Below are positions 1-9,233 of a DNA stretch of 64,000 nucleotides, in pieces; position 1 is the first letter of the stretch; each line of letters starts with the position of its first letter. Below the pieces are notes generated by a model. That model had not been told where the DNA came from. It did not search any database and saw only the letters and a list, made by a program, of their open reading frames with translations. The DNA comes from Terrirhizobium terrae (GTDB lineage Bacteria > Pseudomonadota > Alphaproteobacteria > Rhizobiales > Rhizobiaceae). The stretch is taken from positions 2,703,501-2,767,500 of the forward strand of contig NZ_CP104992.1 of assembly GCF_030323265.1 (NCBI RefSeq), written 5' to 3'. A program made the position numbers and the translations under genes.

Positions 1-152
1 CGGCGCGCGAAATCCTCGCTGCCGCGGAGCAATTCAAAGCCGACCTCATCGTCGTCGCATCGCATGTGCCGGACTTTTCCAACTACCTCATCGGGGCTAC
101 CGCCGACCGCGTCGTGCGCCACGCGAATTGCTCGGTACTGATCGACCGCTGA
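1..152 (+). CDS. Universal stress protein (UspA family), C-terminal fragment
   Basis: The window opens inside this gene. The last 49 codons are visible, in the frame beginning at base 3, and end at TGA 150-152. The residues include a VVASHVPD beta-strand segment and then GATADRVVRHANCSVL, the usual UspA C-terminal end in which a Gly-x-x-A-x-x-V helix leads to a C-S-V-L strand. UspA proteins are small cytoplasmic stress proteins, often ATP-binding. The N-terminal part lies outside the window, so nothing can be said about its partner or promoter. Confidence 0.8.
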   Translation, partial: AREILAAAEQFKADLIVVASHVPDFSNYLIGATADRVVRHANCSVLIDR

Positions 153-266
153 GCCGTCCGGCGCAAGTTACCTTCCGCAACCGAATGTGAATCGACCTGT
201 GCCCGCCGTCTCTTGTCTTCTTGACCGGATGCTTACATTCTGGTCGCGGACGGGAGACAGCGGGTA

Positions 267-932
267 ATGAGCGAACTCTTCAATTTCGGCCGGCATTACG
301 ACCTGCATGAGATCATTGCGGATGGCGTTATAAACGGCATCGGCATTGTTTTTGCGCTGGTCGGTGCGACGGCGTTGATCTTCTATGCCACCGTCTGGTC
401 CAGCCACGGGGAGATTGCCGCCGCCTGGGTCTATGCGCTCGGTCTCGTTCTCTGCCTGTCGATTTCCTTTACATACAATATTTGGCCCCATTCGCGGACC
501 AAGTGGATCCTGCGCCGGCTGGACCACTCGGCGATATTCATCCTGATTGCCGCCACCTACACGCCGTTTCTGGAGCGTGGAGCGGGCGATCCGTGGATCG
601 CGACCATGCTGGCGGCGATCTGGTTGACGGCCATCCTCGGCATTTCGTTGAAATGCCTCTTTCCCGGCCGTTACGACAAGCTTGCCATCCTGCTTTACCT
701 CGCCATGGGCTGGAGCGGCGTAATGGTGATGGACGAGGTCTCGCAATATCTGCCGCCGGTCACCGTCTGGCTGATCGTCATCGGCGGACTGATCTACTCG
801 CTCGGCGTCATCTTCCACGTGTGGGAACGGCTGCGCTTTCAGAACGCCATCTGGCACGCCTTCGTCGTCGCCGCGGCCGCCGTCCATTACGGCGCGGTGA
901 TGACCTGTTTCAGCCTCGGCAGCAGCATCTGA
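267..932 (+). CDS. Hemolysin III family / TrhA-like (PAQR) membrane protein
   Basis: This 221-residue protein is almost entirely hydrophobic, with about seven membrane spans, and has the usual length for bacterial hemolysin III (YqfA/TrhA) proteins. Family marks are an early HYDLHEIIADG segment, a central LDHSAIFILIAATYTP segment and a late WHAFV...VHYGAV segment, whose histidines form the metal site of PAQR-type proteins. The product sits in the inner membrane and is thought to affect membrane lipid homeostasis rather than true hemolysis. It starts 115 bp after the UspA tail and appears to be a single-gene unit. Confidence 0.9.
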   Translation: MSELFNFGRHYDLHEIIADGVINGIGIVFALVGATALIFYATVWSSHGEIAAAWVYALGLVLCLSISFTYNIWPHSRTKWILRRLDHSAIFILIAATYTPFLERGAGDPWIATMLAAIWLTAILGISLKCLFPGRYDKLAILLYLAMGWSGVMVMDEVSQYLPPVTVWLIVIGGLIYSLGVIFHVWERLRFQNAIWHAFVVAAAAVHYGAVMTCFSLGSSI

Positions 933-1027
933 CCTCAGCGCATTTCATTCAGTCCATCACCATCGGTCTCTCGACAGATTAATGCCGTCTGCTAAAGTGG
1001 ATTTGATGAAAATATAGTGGACAGAAC

Positions 1028-1540
1028 ATGACGACCAGCAACCTGACCATCCGCGACGCCGCCCAGGCCGATCTGCATGGCATCATGGAGATCTACAACG
1101 ATGCCGTCGCCAACACGACGGCGATCTGGAACGAGACGCTGGTCGATCTCGACAACCGTCGCGCCTGGTTTGACGCGCGCAGGGCGAAAGGGTATCCGGT
1201 TCTGGTCGCCGAGCTTGACGGCGCTGTCGCCGGCTATGCGTCCTATGGCGACTGGCGCGCCTTCGACGGCTATCGCTTCACGGTCGAACATTCCGTCTAT
1301 GTACACCGCGATTTCCGCGGCCACGGCATCGGCCGCAAGCTGATGGAAGAGCTGATCGCCCGCGCCGCCTCCAACGGCGTCCACGTCATGATCGCTGCCA
1401 TCGAAGCCGAGAATGCCGCCTCCATCGCCCTCCACACGACCCTCGGTTTCCGTATCGCCGGAAAGTTCTCCGAAGTCGGCACCAAGTTCGGCCGCTGGCT
1501 CGACCTCACCTGTATGGAACTGAAGCTTTCTACCGTCTGA
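1028..1540 (+). CDS. GNAT N-acetyltransferase, phosphinothricin acetyltransferase-like
   Basis: A 170-residue single-domain GNAT enzyme expected to transfer acetyl from acetyl-CoA to a small amine. The acetyl-CoA pyrophosphate loop is RGHGIG at residues 97-102, preceded by the EHSVYV strand (87-92) with the Glu-His seen in the Pat/Bar/MnaT branch. An early IYNDAV...T segment is also typical of that branch. Likely substrates are methionine sulfoximine, methionine sulfone or related amino acid analogues, but the sequence alone does not settle this. It stands alone between the hemolysin III gene and the ParD/ParE pair. Confidence 0.85.
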   Translation: MTTSNLTIRDAAQADLHGIMEIYNDAVANTTAIWNETLVDLDNRRAWFDARRAKGYPVLVAELDGAVAGYASYGDWRAFDGYRFTVEHSVYVHRDFRGHGIGRKLMEELIARAASNGVHVMIAAIEAENAASIALHTTLGFRIAGKFSEVGTKFGRWLDLTCMELKLSTV

Positions 1541-1607
1541 CCGGCCTGCGGATGCGTTGATAATCGACCCCGCGATTGCTATCTTCCGCTGAGTTGGAGC
1601 ACATGCC

Positions 1608-1871
1608 ATGGCCGACAGCGCAAACCTCGGAAAACACTTCGATGACTATGTGGACGAGCTGGTAAAATCCGGCCGCTACGAGACGCGTGACGATGTGCTG
1701 AAAGAGGCCACCCGGCTTCTGGAACTGCGTGAGCGCCGACAGCGGGAGCTGGATGAGGCGCTGGCGCGCGGGCTGGCCGATGTCGAAGCTGGCCGCGTCA
1801 AGCCGATCGAAGAAGTAGCCGCCCGGCTGAAGGCTAAATATCAGGCCATGCGGAAAGATCGTCGAGCGTGA
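1608..1871 (+). CDS. parD: Type II antitoxin, ParD family
   Basis: An 87-residue ParD-like antitoxin. The N-terminal part (about residues 8-40) fits a ribbon-helix-helix fold with the segment GRYETRDDVLKEATRLLE. The charged helical C-terminal part is the expected toxin-wrapping arm. In this family the antitoxin neutralises the partner toxin and represses the shared promoter as a dimer or with the toxin. The stop codon overlaps the toxin start (GTGA, 1868-1871), which indicates translational coupling. Confidence 0.88.
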   Translation: MADSANLGKHFDDYVDELVKSGRYETRDDVLKEATRLLELRERRQRELDEALARGLADVEAGRVKPIEEVAARLKAKYQAMRKDRRA

Positions 1872-2179
1872 ACGTCGTAATCACCGATGAGGCGGAATAC
1901 GATTTCGAGCGCATCGGCGATTACATAGGACAATTCAATCAGGCCAGAGCGGTCACGTTTGTAGAGGAGCTGTTGGAGCGCTGCATGCGTCTCGCTTCTT
2001 TCCCAACGCGTTTTGCCCTTGTCGCCCGGCATGAAAGCGCCGGTATCCGCCGAATGCCCCATGGGAATTATGTCGTGTATTATCAGGTCGGTCAGGATCG
2101 AGTTGAAATCCTGCGGATACTCAACGCCGCACAGGATCACGAAGCGATCCTCTTCCCCGACGAAACATCCGCCCCCTGA
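1868..2179 (+). CDS. parE: Type II toxin, RelE/ParE family
   Basis: A 103-residue ParE-like toxin. It starts with GTG overlapping the end of the antitoxin gene. The family pattern is visible as an early DFERIGDYIGQ helix, a central RRMPHGNYVVYYQV strand pair, and the terminal VEILRILNAAQD strand that carries the conserved Arg and His-like positions. Chromosomal ParE toxins usually inhibit gyrase, whereas RelE relatives cut ribosomal mRNA. This sequence fits the ParE side better. No frameshift is visible, so the pair appears intact. Confidence 0.88.
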   Translation: MNVVITDEAEYDFERIGDYIGQFNQARAVTFVEELLERCMRLASFPTRFALVARHESAGIRRMPHGNYVVYYQVGQDRVEILRILNAAQDHEAILFPDETSAP

Positions 2180-2254
2180 AATCTCGCCGCCGAGGCTGCT
2201 TTCCCGCCATCGCGGCCTATATCTCCCTCGCAATCACGCCGAAGGAGGCCTCTC

Positions 2255-2665
2255 ATGGACATCAAGCGCAACGGATCCCAGTCGTCTAGACGGCAGCCGG
2301 CGGATTATTTCACCGGGGCGGTCCGCTTCGATCCGTTGATCGAGGCGCCCGATCCGGCCCGTGTCCGTGCCGCGAGCGTCACCTTCGAACCCGGCGCCCG
2401 CACCAACTGGCACACCCATCCACTCGGCCAAACGCTGGTCGTTACGGCAGGTTGCGGCCGGGCGCAGTCGCTCGGCGGTCCCGTGCGTGAACTGCACCCC
2501 GGTGACGTGGTCTGGTTCGCGCCCGGCGAAAAGCACTGGCATGGCGCGGCACCCCAGACGGCCATGACCCATATCGCCATCCAGGAAGCGCAGGGCGGCG
2601 TCACAGCCGACTGGCTGGAACCGGTCAGCGATGAGGATTACGCGACGCCTCCCGTCAAAGACTGA
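2255..2665 (+). CDS. Cupin-domain protein, mandelonitrile-lyase/quercetinase-like single cupin
   Basis: A 136-residue single-domain cupin. Cupin motif 1 is NWHTHPLGQTLVVTAG, giving metal-ligand histidines at 53 and 55 and Gln59. Motif 2 is the PGDVVWFAPGEKHWHGA block. Proteins of this size often bind Mn or Fe and act as small oxygenases, lyases or detoxification enzymes. The substrate cannot be inferred. A purine-rich GAAGGAGG lies just upstream of the ATG. Its end overlaps by 11 bp the end of the convergent LysR gene. Confidence 0.82.
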   Translation: MDIKRNGSQSSRRQPADYFTGAVRFDPLIEAPDPARVRAASVTFEPGARTNWHTHPLGQTLVVTAGCGRAQSLGGPVRELHPGDVVWFAPGEKHWHGAAPQTAMTHIAIQEAQGGVTADWLEPVSDEDYATPPVKD

Positions 2666-3574
2666 CGTCAGCCCCAGGCAGGTCGCCCATTTCCTTCAAC
2701 ACGCCGATGAAGGCGCGCAATCCCGCCGGCACATGCCGGTGGCCGGGATAATAGAGGCAGAGCCCGTCGATTGGCGGGCACCAGTCTGACAGCAGCGTCA
2801 CAAGTCGTCCCTCCGCCAGATGCCGGGCCGCGACATGCATCGGAATATAGGCGATCCCGAGACCCGCGACGGCCGCCTGTGCCATCAACTCGTTGTCATC
2901 CAGCGTCAGCGCGCCGGGCACATCGACCGTCAGCTCCTCGCCCCGCCGTTCGAATTCCCAGCGATAGAGTTTTCCGCTCGGCATTCGCAGTCGAATGCAG
3001 GTGTGATGCGCCAAGTCCGTCGGCGCTAGAGGCTCGCCGCGCGTTGAAACATAATCCGGCGAGGCGACGGCCACGAACCGGGCAGGCCCACCGAAGGGCA
3101 CGGCGATCATGTCCTGCGGCACGGATTCGCGCAGCCTGATCCCGGCATCGAAACCGTCGGCAACGATATCGATCAGCCGCCCGTCGCTGACGAGGTCGAC
3201 CGCCATGTCCGGATAACGGGAAAGAAAGACCGGTACCGCATGTTCGAGCAGCAGGCGGATGACGATATTGCTCGTATTGATCCTCAAGGTTCCGCTCGGC
3301 CCGCCGCGAAAATCGTCGACCGCCTCCAGCGCTGCATCGAGTTCCTCAGCGCCGGTTTCAGCCGCGCCGCCAGCCGTTCGCCCGCCTCGGTCGGCGACAC
3401 GCTGCGGGTCGTGCGATTGAGCAACCGAACGCCCATCCGCGTTTCCAGCCCGCGCATCATATGGCTCAGCGTCGAAGGCGACAGGCCGAGCTCATCGGCC
3501 GCCTTGCGGAAGCTGCGATGGGCGATGATTGTGGCGAAGGCGTTCAGGTCGTTCAGTGTCGGGCGTTCATTCAT
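2655..3574 (-). CDS. LysR-family transcriptional regulator (frameshifted as sequenced)
   Basis: The N-terminal winged-helix domain is encoded by 3284-3574 (with the segment FRKAADELGLSPSTLSHMMRGLE). The effector-binding domain is in another frame, 2655-3287. Adding one base near 3347, where GG reads as G on the coding strand, rejoins them through an ELDAALEAVDDFRGGPSGTL linker typical of the family, giving about 306 residues. It is divergent from the SDR gene at 3691, so regulation of that gene is the natural guess. I consider the break a likely sequencing error, although a real pseudogene is possible. Confidence 0.85.
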
Positions 3575-3690
3575 GGGGAAATCTCACCGTCTCATGCAGG
3601 ATTGGCCGGCTTATACCATGAATTTTCTCCGCCTATCTCCTGTCTCGAAGGCAGCGGCATTTTGCCGTCGCCTATGAAGGAGACAAGCTC

Positions 3691-4520
3691 ATGTCCAGAA
3701 CATGGTTCATCACCGGTACGTCCTCCGGCTTCGGCCGCCTGCTCACCGAAAAGCTTCTCGCCCGCGGTGATCGCGTCGCGGCGACGCTGAGGCGCATGGA
3801 TGCGCTCGACGATCTGCGCCAGACCTATGGCGACCGGCTGTGGATCGCCAAGCTGGATCTCACCGACCAGGCTGCCGTCCGCACCACGATCGACCGCGCC
3901 TTCGCCGAGCTTGGCCGTATCGATGTCGTCGTCAACAATGCCGGCTACGGCCTGTTCGGCGCGGCGGAGGAGGTCACCGACGAGCAGATCCGCCATCAGA
4001 TCGATACCAACCTGATCGGCTCGATCGCCGTCATCCGCGCGGCCTTGCCGCATCTGCGCGCCCAGGGCGGCGGACTGATCCAGCAGGTCGCATCTGAAGG
4101 CGGCCAGATCACCTATCCGAATTTCTCCTCTACCACGCCACCAAATGGGGCATTGAGGGGTTTGTCGATGCAGCCGCCAAGGAGGTTGCGCCCTTCGGCA
4201 TCCGCTTCACCATCGTTGAGCCGGGTCCGACCCGCACCGATTTCGGAAAGGGTCTGGCCCAGGCCGAACCGATGGCGGTTTACGACGACACACCGGCCGG
4301 CGAGGTGCGCCGCGCGATGGCAAATGGCGGTTTCGACATCAAGGGCGACCCGGACAAGATGGCCGATGCGATGATCGCCTATGCCGATCGCGATGACCCG
4401 CCGCTGCGTCTGGCCCTCGGCGGCGCCACCTATCCGTCCATCAAGGCGGCGCTGGAGGGCAGGCTCGCCGAACTGGAGGCACACAAGGCGACGACGCTCG
4501 CCATGGATTTCGACGACTAG
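3691..4520 (+). CDS. Short-chain dehydrogenase/reductase (frameshifted as sequenced)
   Basis: The Rossmann fold starts at once: TGTSSGFG at residues 8-15 binds NAD(P), and NNAGYG follows near residue 80. The first frame runs into nonsense after the ITYPNF segment. One extra C near 4127 (CCC read as CC) restores SLYHATKWGIEGF with the catalytic Tyr-x-x-x-Lys and leads into the C-terminal frame ending at 4520. The repaired length is about 276 residues, close to classical SDR oxidoreductases. Substrate unknown. It lies opposite the LysR gene, its probable regulator, and is followed by a strong hairpin at 4541-4572. Confidence 0.85.
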
Positions 4521-4540
4521 CCTATCGCAGCAAAGAAGAC

Positions 4541-4572
4541 GGCCACCGGCACGTTTGAACGTGCCGGTGGCC
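4541..4572. terminator. Perfect hairpin between convergent SDR and DUF308 genes
   Basis: GGCCACCGGCACGTT pairs exactly with AACGTGCCGGTGGCC around a tiny centre, making a 15-bp stem. It lies 20 bp after the SDR stop and 31 bp from the end of the opposite DUF308 gene, so it probably stops transcription from both sides. There is no clear T tract. Confidence 0.65.
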
Positions 4573-4603
4573 TGACCGTGCAAGGACTTGAGGTAAGGCG
4601 GCC

Positions 4604-5167
4604 TCAGGCCTTCGCACTGGTCTTCCGGGAGGCGGCGACCGTCATCCAGATGGCCGAGACGAGGAAGTAGAAGGCGCCGAAGCCGGCATAGGGCGCGACA
4701 TCGAGGATCGTCGGCGGAACGTCTCCGAGCGCCTGCGTGATCATGAAGCCGCCGGCCAGCGCCGATTGCGCGCCGCTCAGGATCATCACCCACTGCGCAC
4801 CATAGGCCCGCCAGCGCGTCACGCCGGTCGCAAGCTGCAGCAGGCCGGAGAGGATTGCCCAGACGCCGAAGACGCCGAGCACCGCATGGGTATCCTTCAT
4901 CACCGCCAGAAGCACGGCGAGCGTCGTGATCGTGCTGACGACGACGTTCAGCGCCTGCGTCCTGTTCGCCTTGAGGCCACCGTTGGAACGCGCATCGGCA
5001 AGGTTCGCCACGGCATCCCATGCGGGATAGATGACGAAGAGCAAAGCGGCGAGGGCGGTGTGCCCGCTGACGGCGACAGCAATAGCGATCCACCAGATCG
5101 AGAAGAAGGCACGGACGAAATAATACGAACGCAACCAGCTGGATTGGGTTGAAACTTGACTGGGCAT
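4604..5167 (-). CDS. DUF308-like integral membrane protein
   Basis: About 187 residues with at least six hydrophobic helices and very short loops. The pattern of Ala/Val/Leu-rich segments with GVWAILSGLLQLATG and AYGFGAFYFLVSAIWM-like segments resembles DUF308/HdeD-type membrane proteins. I place the start at the second ATG (5167) because a GGAG lies 8 nt before it; a start 12 bp further upstream is also open. It is divergent from a TetR gene, with the palindromic operator at 5187-5206 between them, so it is the probable target of that repressor. Confidence 0.65.
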   Translation of the reverse strand: MPSQVSTQSSWLRSYYFVRAFFSIWWIAIAVAVSGHTALAALLFVIYPAWDAVANLADARSNGGLKANRTQALNVVVSTITTLAVLLAVMKDTHAVLGVFGVWAILSGLLQLATGVTRWRAYGAQWVMILSGAQSALAGGFMITQALGDVPPTILDVAPYAGFGAFYFLVSAIWMTVAASRKTSAKA

Positions 5168-5186
5168 GACAGACTCCATATTTGTC

Positions 5187-5206
5187 TACCTACTAGTAGG
5201 AAGGTA
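5187..5206. promoter_or_regulatory. Probable TetR-family operator
   Basis: The sequence TACCTACTAGTAGGAAGGTA contains the perfect 12-bp palindrome CCTACTAGTAGG at 5189-5200 within a looser TACCT/AGGTA dyad. It sits between a membrane-protein gene on the minus strand and a TetR gene on the plus strand, just where an autorepressor would act. TetR operators built on a TAGTAGG-type half-site are common. Confidence 0.7.
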
Positions 5207-5304
5207 ATTTTGACATGTCAATCTACACGGTAGCCGGCAGAGGCAATGCGCAGTCAAATCGCCGTGACTTGACGGCCTTCCGGCTGAAAGATAGGCCCGT
5301 TGAA

Positions 5305-5886
5305 ATGGAACAGACGACCGCGCAGAAGATCCTTGCCAGTGCCCGATCGCTCATCATGGCGGGCGGCTATAACGGCTTCAGCTATGCCGACATTTCCGAT
5401 GCGATCGGCATCCGCAAGGCAAGCATCCACCACCATTTCCCGACCAAGGCCGCGCTGGTCAGCACGCTGGTCGAACAATATGCACAGGAGGCCGCCACCG
5501 CCCTCGGCGCCGTGCGGGAAAACATTCCAGACCCGGTCGATCAGCTGCAGGCCTATATCGGCCATTGGAAAACCTGCATCGGCGACGGATCGCAGCCCTT
5601 CTGCGTCTGCGCCATGCTGGCCGGCGAGATGGAAATCCTGCCTCCCGAGGTCGCGGCCCATGTTCAGGTCCATTTCCGCAACCTCGCCGCCTGGCTGACT
5701 GCGGTGCTGGAAGAGGGGGCCACATGCGGCCAGTTCCAGCTGGACAAATTACCGGAAGAGATGGCCCAGATCCTGATGGCCTCGGTCCATGGCGCCATGC
5801 TGTCCGCCCGCGCTCTCGGCACGCCGGACCTGTTCGGCGCAATCGTTGCGCCCCAGATCGAAGCGTTGCTGGCAAAGAAAAACTAG
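5305..5886 (+). CDS. TetR/AcrR family transcriptional regulator
   Basis: A regulator of about 193 residues. The N-terminal helix-turn-helix includes the segments GYNGFSYADISDAIGI and KASIHHHFPTKAALV, the canonical TetR layout. The C-terminal ligand domain resembles the YcdC/AcuR-like group. I chose the ATG at 5305 because homologues start directly with the first helix; an in-frame ATG at 5215 would add 30 residues that look like leader. The protein probably represses itself and the divergent DUF308-like gene through the palindrome at 5187-5206. Its stop overlaps the convergent hydrolase by 4 bp. Confidence 0.85.
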   Translation: MEQTTAQKILASARSLIMAGGYNGFSYADISDAIGIRKASIHHHFPTKAALVSTLVEQYAQEAATALGAVRENIPDPVDQLQAYIGHWKTCIGDGSQPFCVCAMLAGEMEILPPEVAAHVQVHFRNLAAWLTAVLEEGATCGQFQLDKLPEEMAQILMASVHGAMLSARALGTPDLFGAIVAPQIEALLAKKN

Positions 5887-6587
5887 GAGCGTCCGGCCGC
5901 CTCCTGCAGGTCATCGAGCCACGCCGTGATGACCTCGACGAACCGCTCCGGTGCCTCGAGCGGGATCATGTGTCCGGTGTTCGCGATGACTTCGAAGATC
6001 GAGCCTCTGATCCCCTCATGCAGCTCCATCGCCTCGGTCCGCGATCGCAACTTGTCCCTGTCTCCCGCAATCACGAGCGTCGGACAGCCGATCCCGCCAA
6101 GTTCGCCCCGCTCGTCACGCCGGTCGAGAAGCGACTGGCGCCGGAACGTGGTCCCGCCCAGCCGCTGGCCCATCGCCTGGATCCGCTCGATGAGATCAGT
6201 TCGCCCTGAATTGTCGGGATGCAGCGAGGAGACGACGGCGGGCGCACTCAGGCCGCGAAAGGCAAGCACGCTCTGTCTGGCGATCGCCGCCTTCCGCTGC
6301 GCCTGCACATCGCTGTCGCCCCGCGCGGATGTGGCGACCAGAATGAGGGCGGTGACGCGCTCGGGCGCCTGGCGGACGATCTCCCGCGCCACATAGCCGC
6401 CCATGGAAAAGCCGAGAAGAATGAATGTCGGCGGCGCCTCGGCCAGCACGCGGCGCGCCATATCCTGCAGTGTGGCGCCCTCGGAAAGGTCGGCGTGGCT
6501 GATCGGCCCGAAGCGCGCAAGCCCTGGCTCCACGTCGCGCCACAGGTCGGCATCCAGCATGAAGCCCGGAACAAGTATCATCGCCAT
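5883..6587 (-). CDS. Alpha/beta hydrolase
   Basis: A 234-residue alpha/beta-hydrolase. The nucleophile elbow is GFSMGG, the acid is probably the Asp of the IAGDRDKL segment, and the catalytic His is in NTGHMIPLE close to the C-terminus. The complete triad argues for an active esterase or hydrolase in the cytoplasm. Substrate unknown. It is transcribed away from the aldose epimerase gene, with about 140 bp of shared promoter region. Confidence 0.88.
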   Translation of the reverse strand: MAMILVPGFMLDADLWRDVEPGLARFGPISHADLSEGATLQDMARRVLAEAPPTFILLGFSMGGYVAREIVRQAPERVTALILVATSARGDSDVQAQRKAAIARQSVLAFRGLSAPAVVSSLHPDNSGRTDLIERIQAMGQRLGGTTFRRQSLLDRRDERGELGGIGCPTLVIAGDRDKLRSRTEAMELHEGIRGSIFEVIANTGHMIPLEAPERFVEVITAWLDDLQEAAGRS

Positions 6588-6730
6588 TGTTCATTCCTCT
6601 GTCACAATCGTCGCCATCGGGCCACACTGCCGACGGTACGTCTCATCGCATGCCGGTTCACCGTTGGCACGTGCTTTCGAATAGCGCAAAGATGCGTCCA
6701 TCGATCCCACGTGTGACCGGAGCAAGCCGC

Positions 6731-7599
6731 ATGTCCGATATCGTCCGCATCGCCAATGACCAGTTGAGCATCGAAATCTCCTCCTCGGTGCCGAAATGCA
6801 GTCCTTGAGAACATCGGACGGCCGCGACTGGCTGTGGAATGGCGATGCCGCCTGGTGGACCGGCCGTTCGCCGATCCTCTTCCCGATCGTCGGCAAGGCG
6901 CCGGACAATAAGATCGCGGTCGATGGCGTAAGCTATGAGATGGGCCAGCACGGTTTTGCCCGCCGCTCCGAGTTCGCGCTTGCCGCCGAAAGCCTGTCGT
7001 CGTGCCGCTTCGAGCTCGCCTCCTCGGAGACAACGCGAAAAGTCTATCTCTTCGATTTCCTGCTCTCCGTCACCCATTCGATCGAAGGCAGGAAGCTCAC
7101 GGTCGCAGCCGAGGTCGAAAACCGCGATACGCGCCCCATGCCCTTTGGCCTCGGCTATCATCCGGCCTTCCTCTGGCCGCTGCCCGGCGCCGGCGATGTG
7201 GCTCACACGGTAACACTGGAGAATGGCGGCGAGCCGCTGCTCACCCGGCTGGACAACGGTCTCGTCACCGAAGACAGGCTGCCGTCACCCTTCAAGGCCG
7301 GCCGCCTGACGCTCGCCCATGATCTGTTCGAAGCCGATGCGATGATCTTCGCCGAAGGGGCAGGGACCGGCCTCACCTATGCCGCCGAGGGCGGCCCAAG
7401 CCTGAAATTCAGCTTCGACAATCTGCCCAACGTCGCGCTCTGGCAAAAAGTCGGCGCACCTTTCCTCTGCGTCGAGCCTTGGCATGGCACCGCCGCGAAA
7501 GTTGGCGCATCCGCCGAGGTCGCCGAGCGCCCCTACGGCACTATCCTCCAGCCCGGCGAAAAGGCCCGCTTCGCCTTCACGGTCGAGCCGTCCGCCTGA
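6731..7599 (+). CDS. Aldose 1-epimerase family protein (frameshifted near its start)
   Basis: Galactose-mutarotase-like protein that interconverts sugar anomers or acts on sugar phosphates. As sequenced, the long frame begins at 6796 with MQSLRTSDGRDWLW, but the true start is ATG 6731 (MSDIVRIANDQLSIEI). One extra C near 6785 joins SSLGAEMQSL, the family's N-terminal strand. GYHPAFLWPLPG carries the catalytic-region His, and the ending CVEPWHG is also typical. The repaired protein is about 289 residues, usual for the LacX/YihR-type branch. The next gene starts 19 bp downstream. Confidence 0.88.
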
Positions 7600-7618
7600 C
7601 GAATAGCCGGAGGCGAGG

Positions 7619-8338
7619 ATGAGCGGACTGGAAGTGCTCTTCCTTCACGCGCTCCCCTTGAACGGGACGATGTGGGATGCACAGCGTTCCGTAATCTCTC
7701 TCCAGAGCCATGCGCCGACGCTCTATCATTTCGGTCAAAGACTGGAAGAATGGGCGCAACGCGCACTCGCCATGACGCAAGCAAAAAGGCTCGTTCTTGT
7801 CGGCTGTTCGGTCGGTGGCTCCTGCGCGCTCGAAATCGCGGCTCTGGCGCCGGAACGGATCGCGGGCCTTATGCTCATCGGAACCAAGGCCGATCGAAGA
7901 CCCGATCCCGAAATGATGAGAGAAGCGGTCCGGACGCTTCGTGACGAGGGCAGGGAGCTTGCCTGGCAGCGCTACTGGCAGCCTCTTTTCGGCCCCGCCG
8001 CCAGTCAGGACGTGATCGACCAAGCCCGGTCCATGATGATGGAACAGTCCGCCGAGGATCTCGCGCGGGGCGTCGAGGTTTTTCATTCGCGACCGAGCCG
8101 TGCCGCGCTCCTGCCGCAGCTGAACTGCCCGGTTACGGTCGCTACCGGAGAGCATGACCGCGCTCCCGGCATCACGACTAGCCGGTTCCAAGCGGAGGCG
8201 TCGCAGCGTGGCACGCTGCAGGTCGTGCAGGACTGCGGCCACTACGTCCCGCTTGAGCGGCCGCAGACTTTAAACGTACTGCTACAGCATTTTCTCGCGA
8301 CGTGCGAAGGCGCCCACCCTGCACGACCTTCGCTGTGA
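7619..8338 (+). CDS. Alpha/beta hydrolase
   Basis: A 239-residue alpha/beta hydrolase starting 19 bp after the epimerase, probably on the same transcript. Visible motifs are LFLHALPLNGTMWD, forming the oxyanion region, GCSVGG as the nucleophile elbow, and DCGHYVPLE carrying the catalytic His. The Asp before it is probably in the TGEHDRAP segment. It resembles the 3-oxoadipate enol-lactonase/esterase group, but no pathway partner is adjacent, so the substrate remains open. Confidence 0.85.
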   Translation: MSGLEVLFLHALPLNGTMWDAQRSVISLQSHAPTLYHFGQRLEEWAQRALAMTQAKRLVLVGCSVGGSCALEIAALAPERIAGLMLIGTKADRRPDPEMMREAVRTLRDEGRELAWQRYWQPLFGPAASQDVIDQARSMMMEQSAEDLARGVEVFHSRPSRAALLPQLNCPVTVATGEHDRAPGITTSRFQAEASQRGTLQVVQDCGHYVPLERPQTLNVLLQHFLATCEGAHPARPSL

Positions 8339-8523
8339 AACCGAAACATGCTCGCGTAATCTCGCGGGATCGTGAAGAAATTCCGCATCGCAGCATGGAA
8401 TAAGATCACATTCTCAACGTTGTCCCATGGTCATCTCGCAGATGCGAAATGATCGCTTCGACCTAACCCCGCCGGATGGAGGCCTCTCCCTATCCGACGT
8501 CCGGCTAGCTATAGGAGTAGACC

Positions 8524-9225
8524 ATGGGCGACCTTCTGAAAGGCATCTCGAATTTTCGTGGCGCCGTGTTTCCGGATAATTCGGCTCTCTACCAAAAGCT
8601 CGCCACCGAGGGCCAGAGCCCTCAGGCGCTGATGATCTCCTGCGCCGACAGCCGCGTCATGCCGGAAACGATCACCCAGTCCGGGCCGGGCGAACTCTTC
8701 GTCTGCCGCAATGCCGGCAATATCGTGCCGCCCTTCCAGACCATGAATGGCGGCGTCTCCTCGGCGATCGAGTATGCGGTTGTCGCACTCGGCGTGCGTG
8801 ACATCATCGTCTGCGGCCATTCCGATTGCGGCGCCATGAAGGGCCTCTGCCATCCCGAACTGCTCGGCCAGATGCCGAATGTCGCCGCGTGGCTCAAACA
8901 CAGCCACGCCGCCCATTCGATCGTCTGCGAGGCCTATCCCCAGACGATGGAGGAAAAGGAGAAGATCCGGGCGGTCGCGATGGAAAACGTTGTCGTCCAG
9001 CTCGATCACCTGCGCACCCACCCGTCGGTCGCGGCCAAGCTCGCCAAAGGGGAGATCGCCCTGCATGGCTGGTTCTTCGACATCGAGACCGGCGCGGTGC
9101 TGGTCTATGACGGCGTCGCAAAACGCTTCGGCGAGATCGAGGACGGTCAGCCGCTTGTCGCCGCCGTCACCGGCCGCGAGGTGCCGCAGGTCGTGCCCAT
9201 GGCGGCGCGGATCGCGGCGGAATAA
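8524..9225 (+). CDS. Beta-class carbonic anhydrase
   Basis: A 233-residue zinc enzyme that hydrates CO2 to bicarbonate in the cytoplasm. Zinc ligands are visible as Cys40 in CADSR (with the Asp42-Arg44 dyad), and His99 and Cys102 in GHSDCGAMKG. FVCRNAGN and the C-terminal GWFFDIETGAVLVYDG match the CynT/Can family, and the length is normal. It stands alone, 185 bp after the hydrolase, and faces msrB with a hairpin between their ends. Confidence 0.93.
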   Translation: MGDLLKGISNFRGAVFPDNSALYQKLATEGQSPQALMISCADSRVMPETITQSGPGELFVCRNAGNIVPPFQTMNGGVSSAIEYAVVALGVRDIIVCGHSDCGAMKGLCHPELLGQMPNVAAWLKHSHAAHSIVCEAYPQTMEEKEKIRAVAMENVVVQLDHLRTHPSVAAKLAKGEIALHGWFFDIETGAVLVYDGVAKRFGEIEDGQPLVAAVTGREVPQVVPMAARIAAE

Positions 9226-9233
9226 CGATTTCA

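Noticed and set aside
4113..5093. 326-residue minus-strand open frame over the SDR and DUF308 genes
   Set aside because: It crosses a perfect terminator hairpin and two supported genes and has no recognisable domain.
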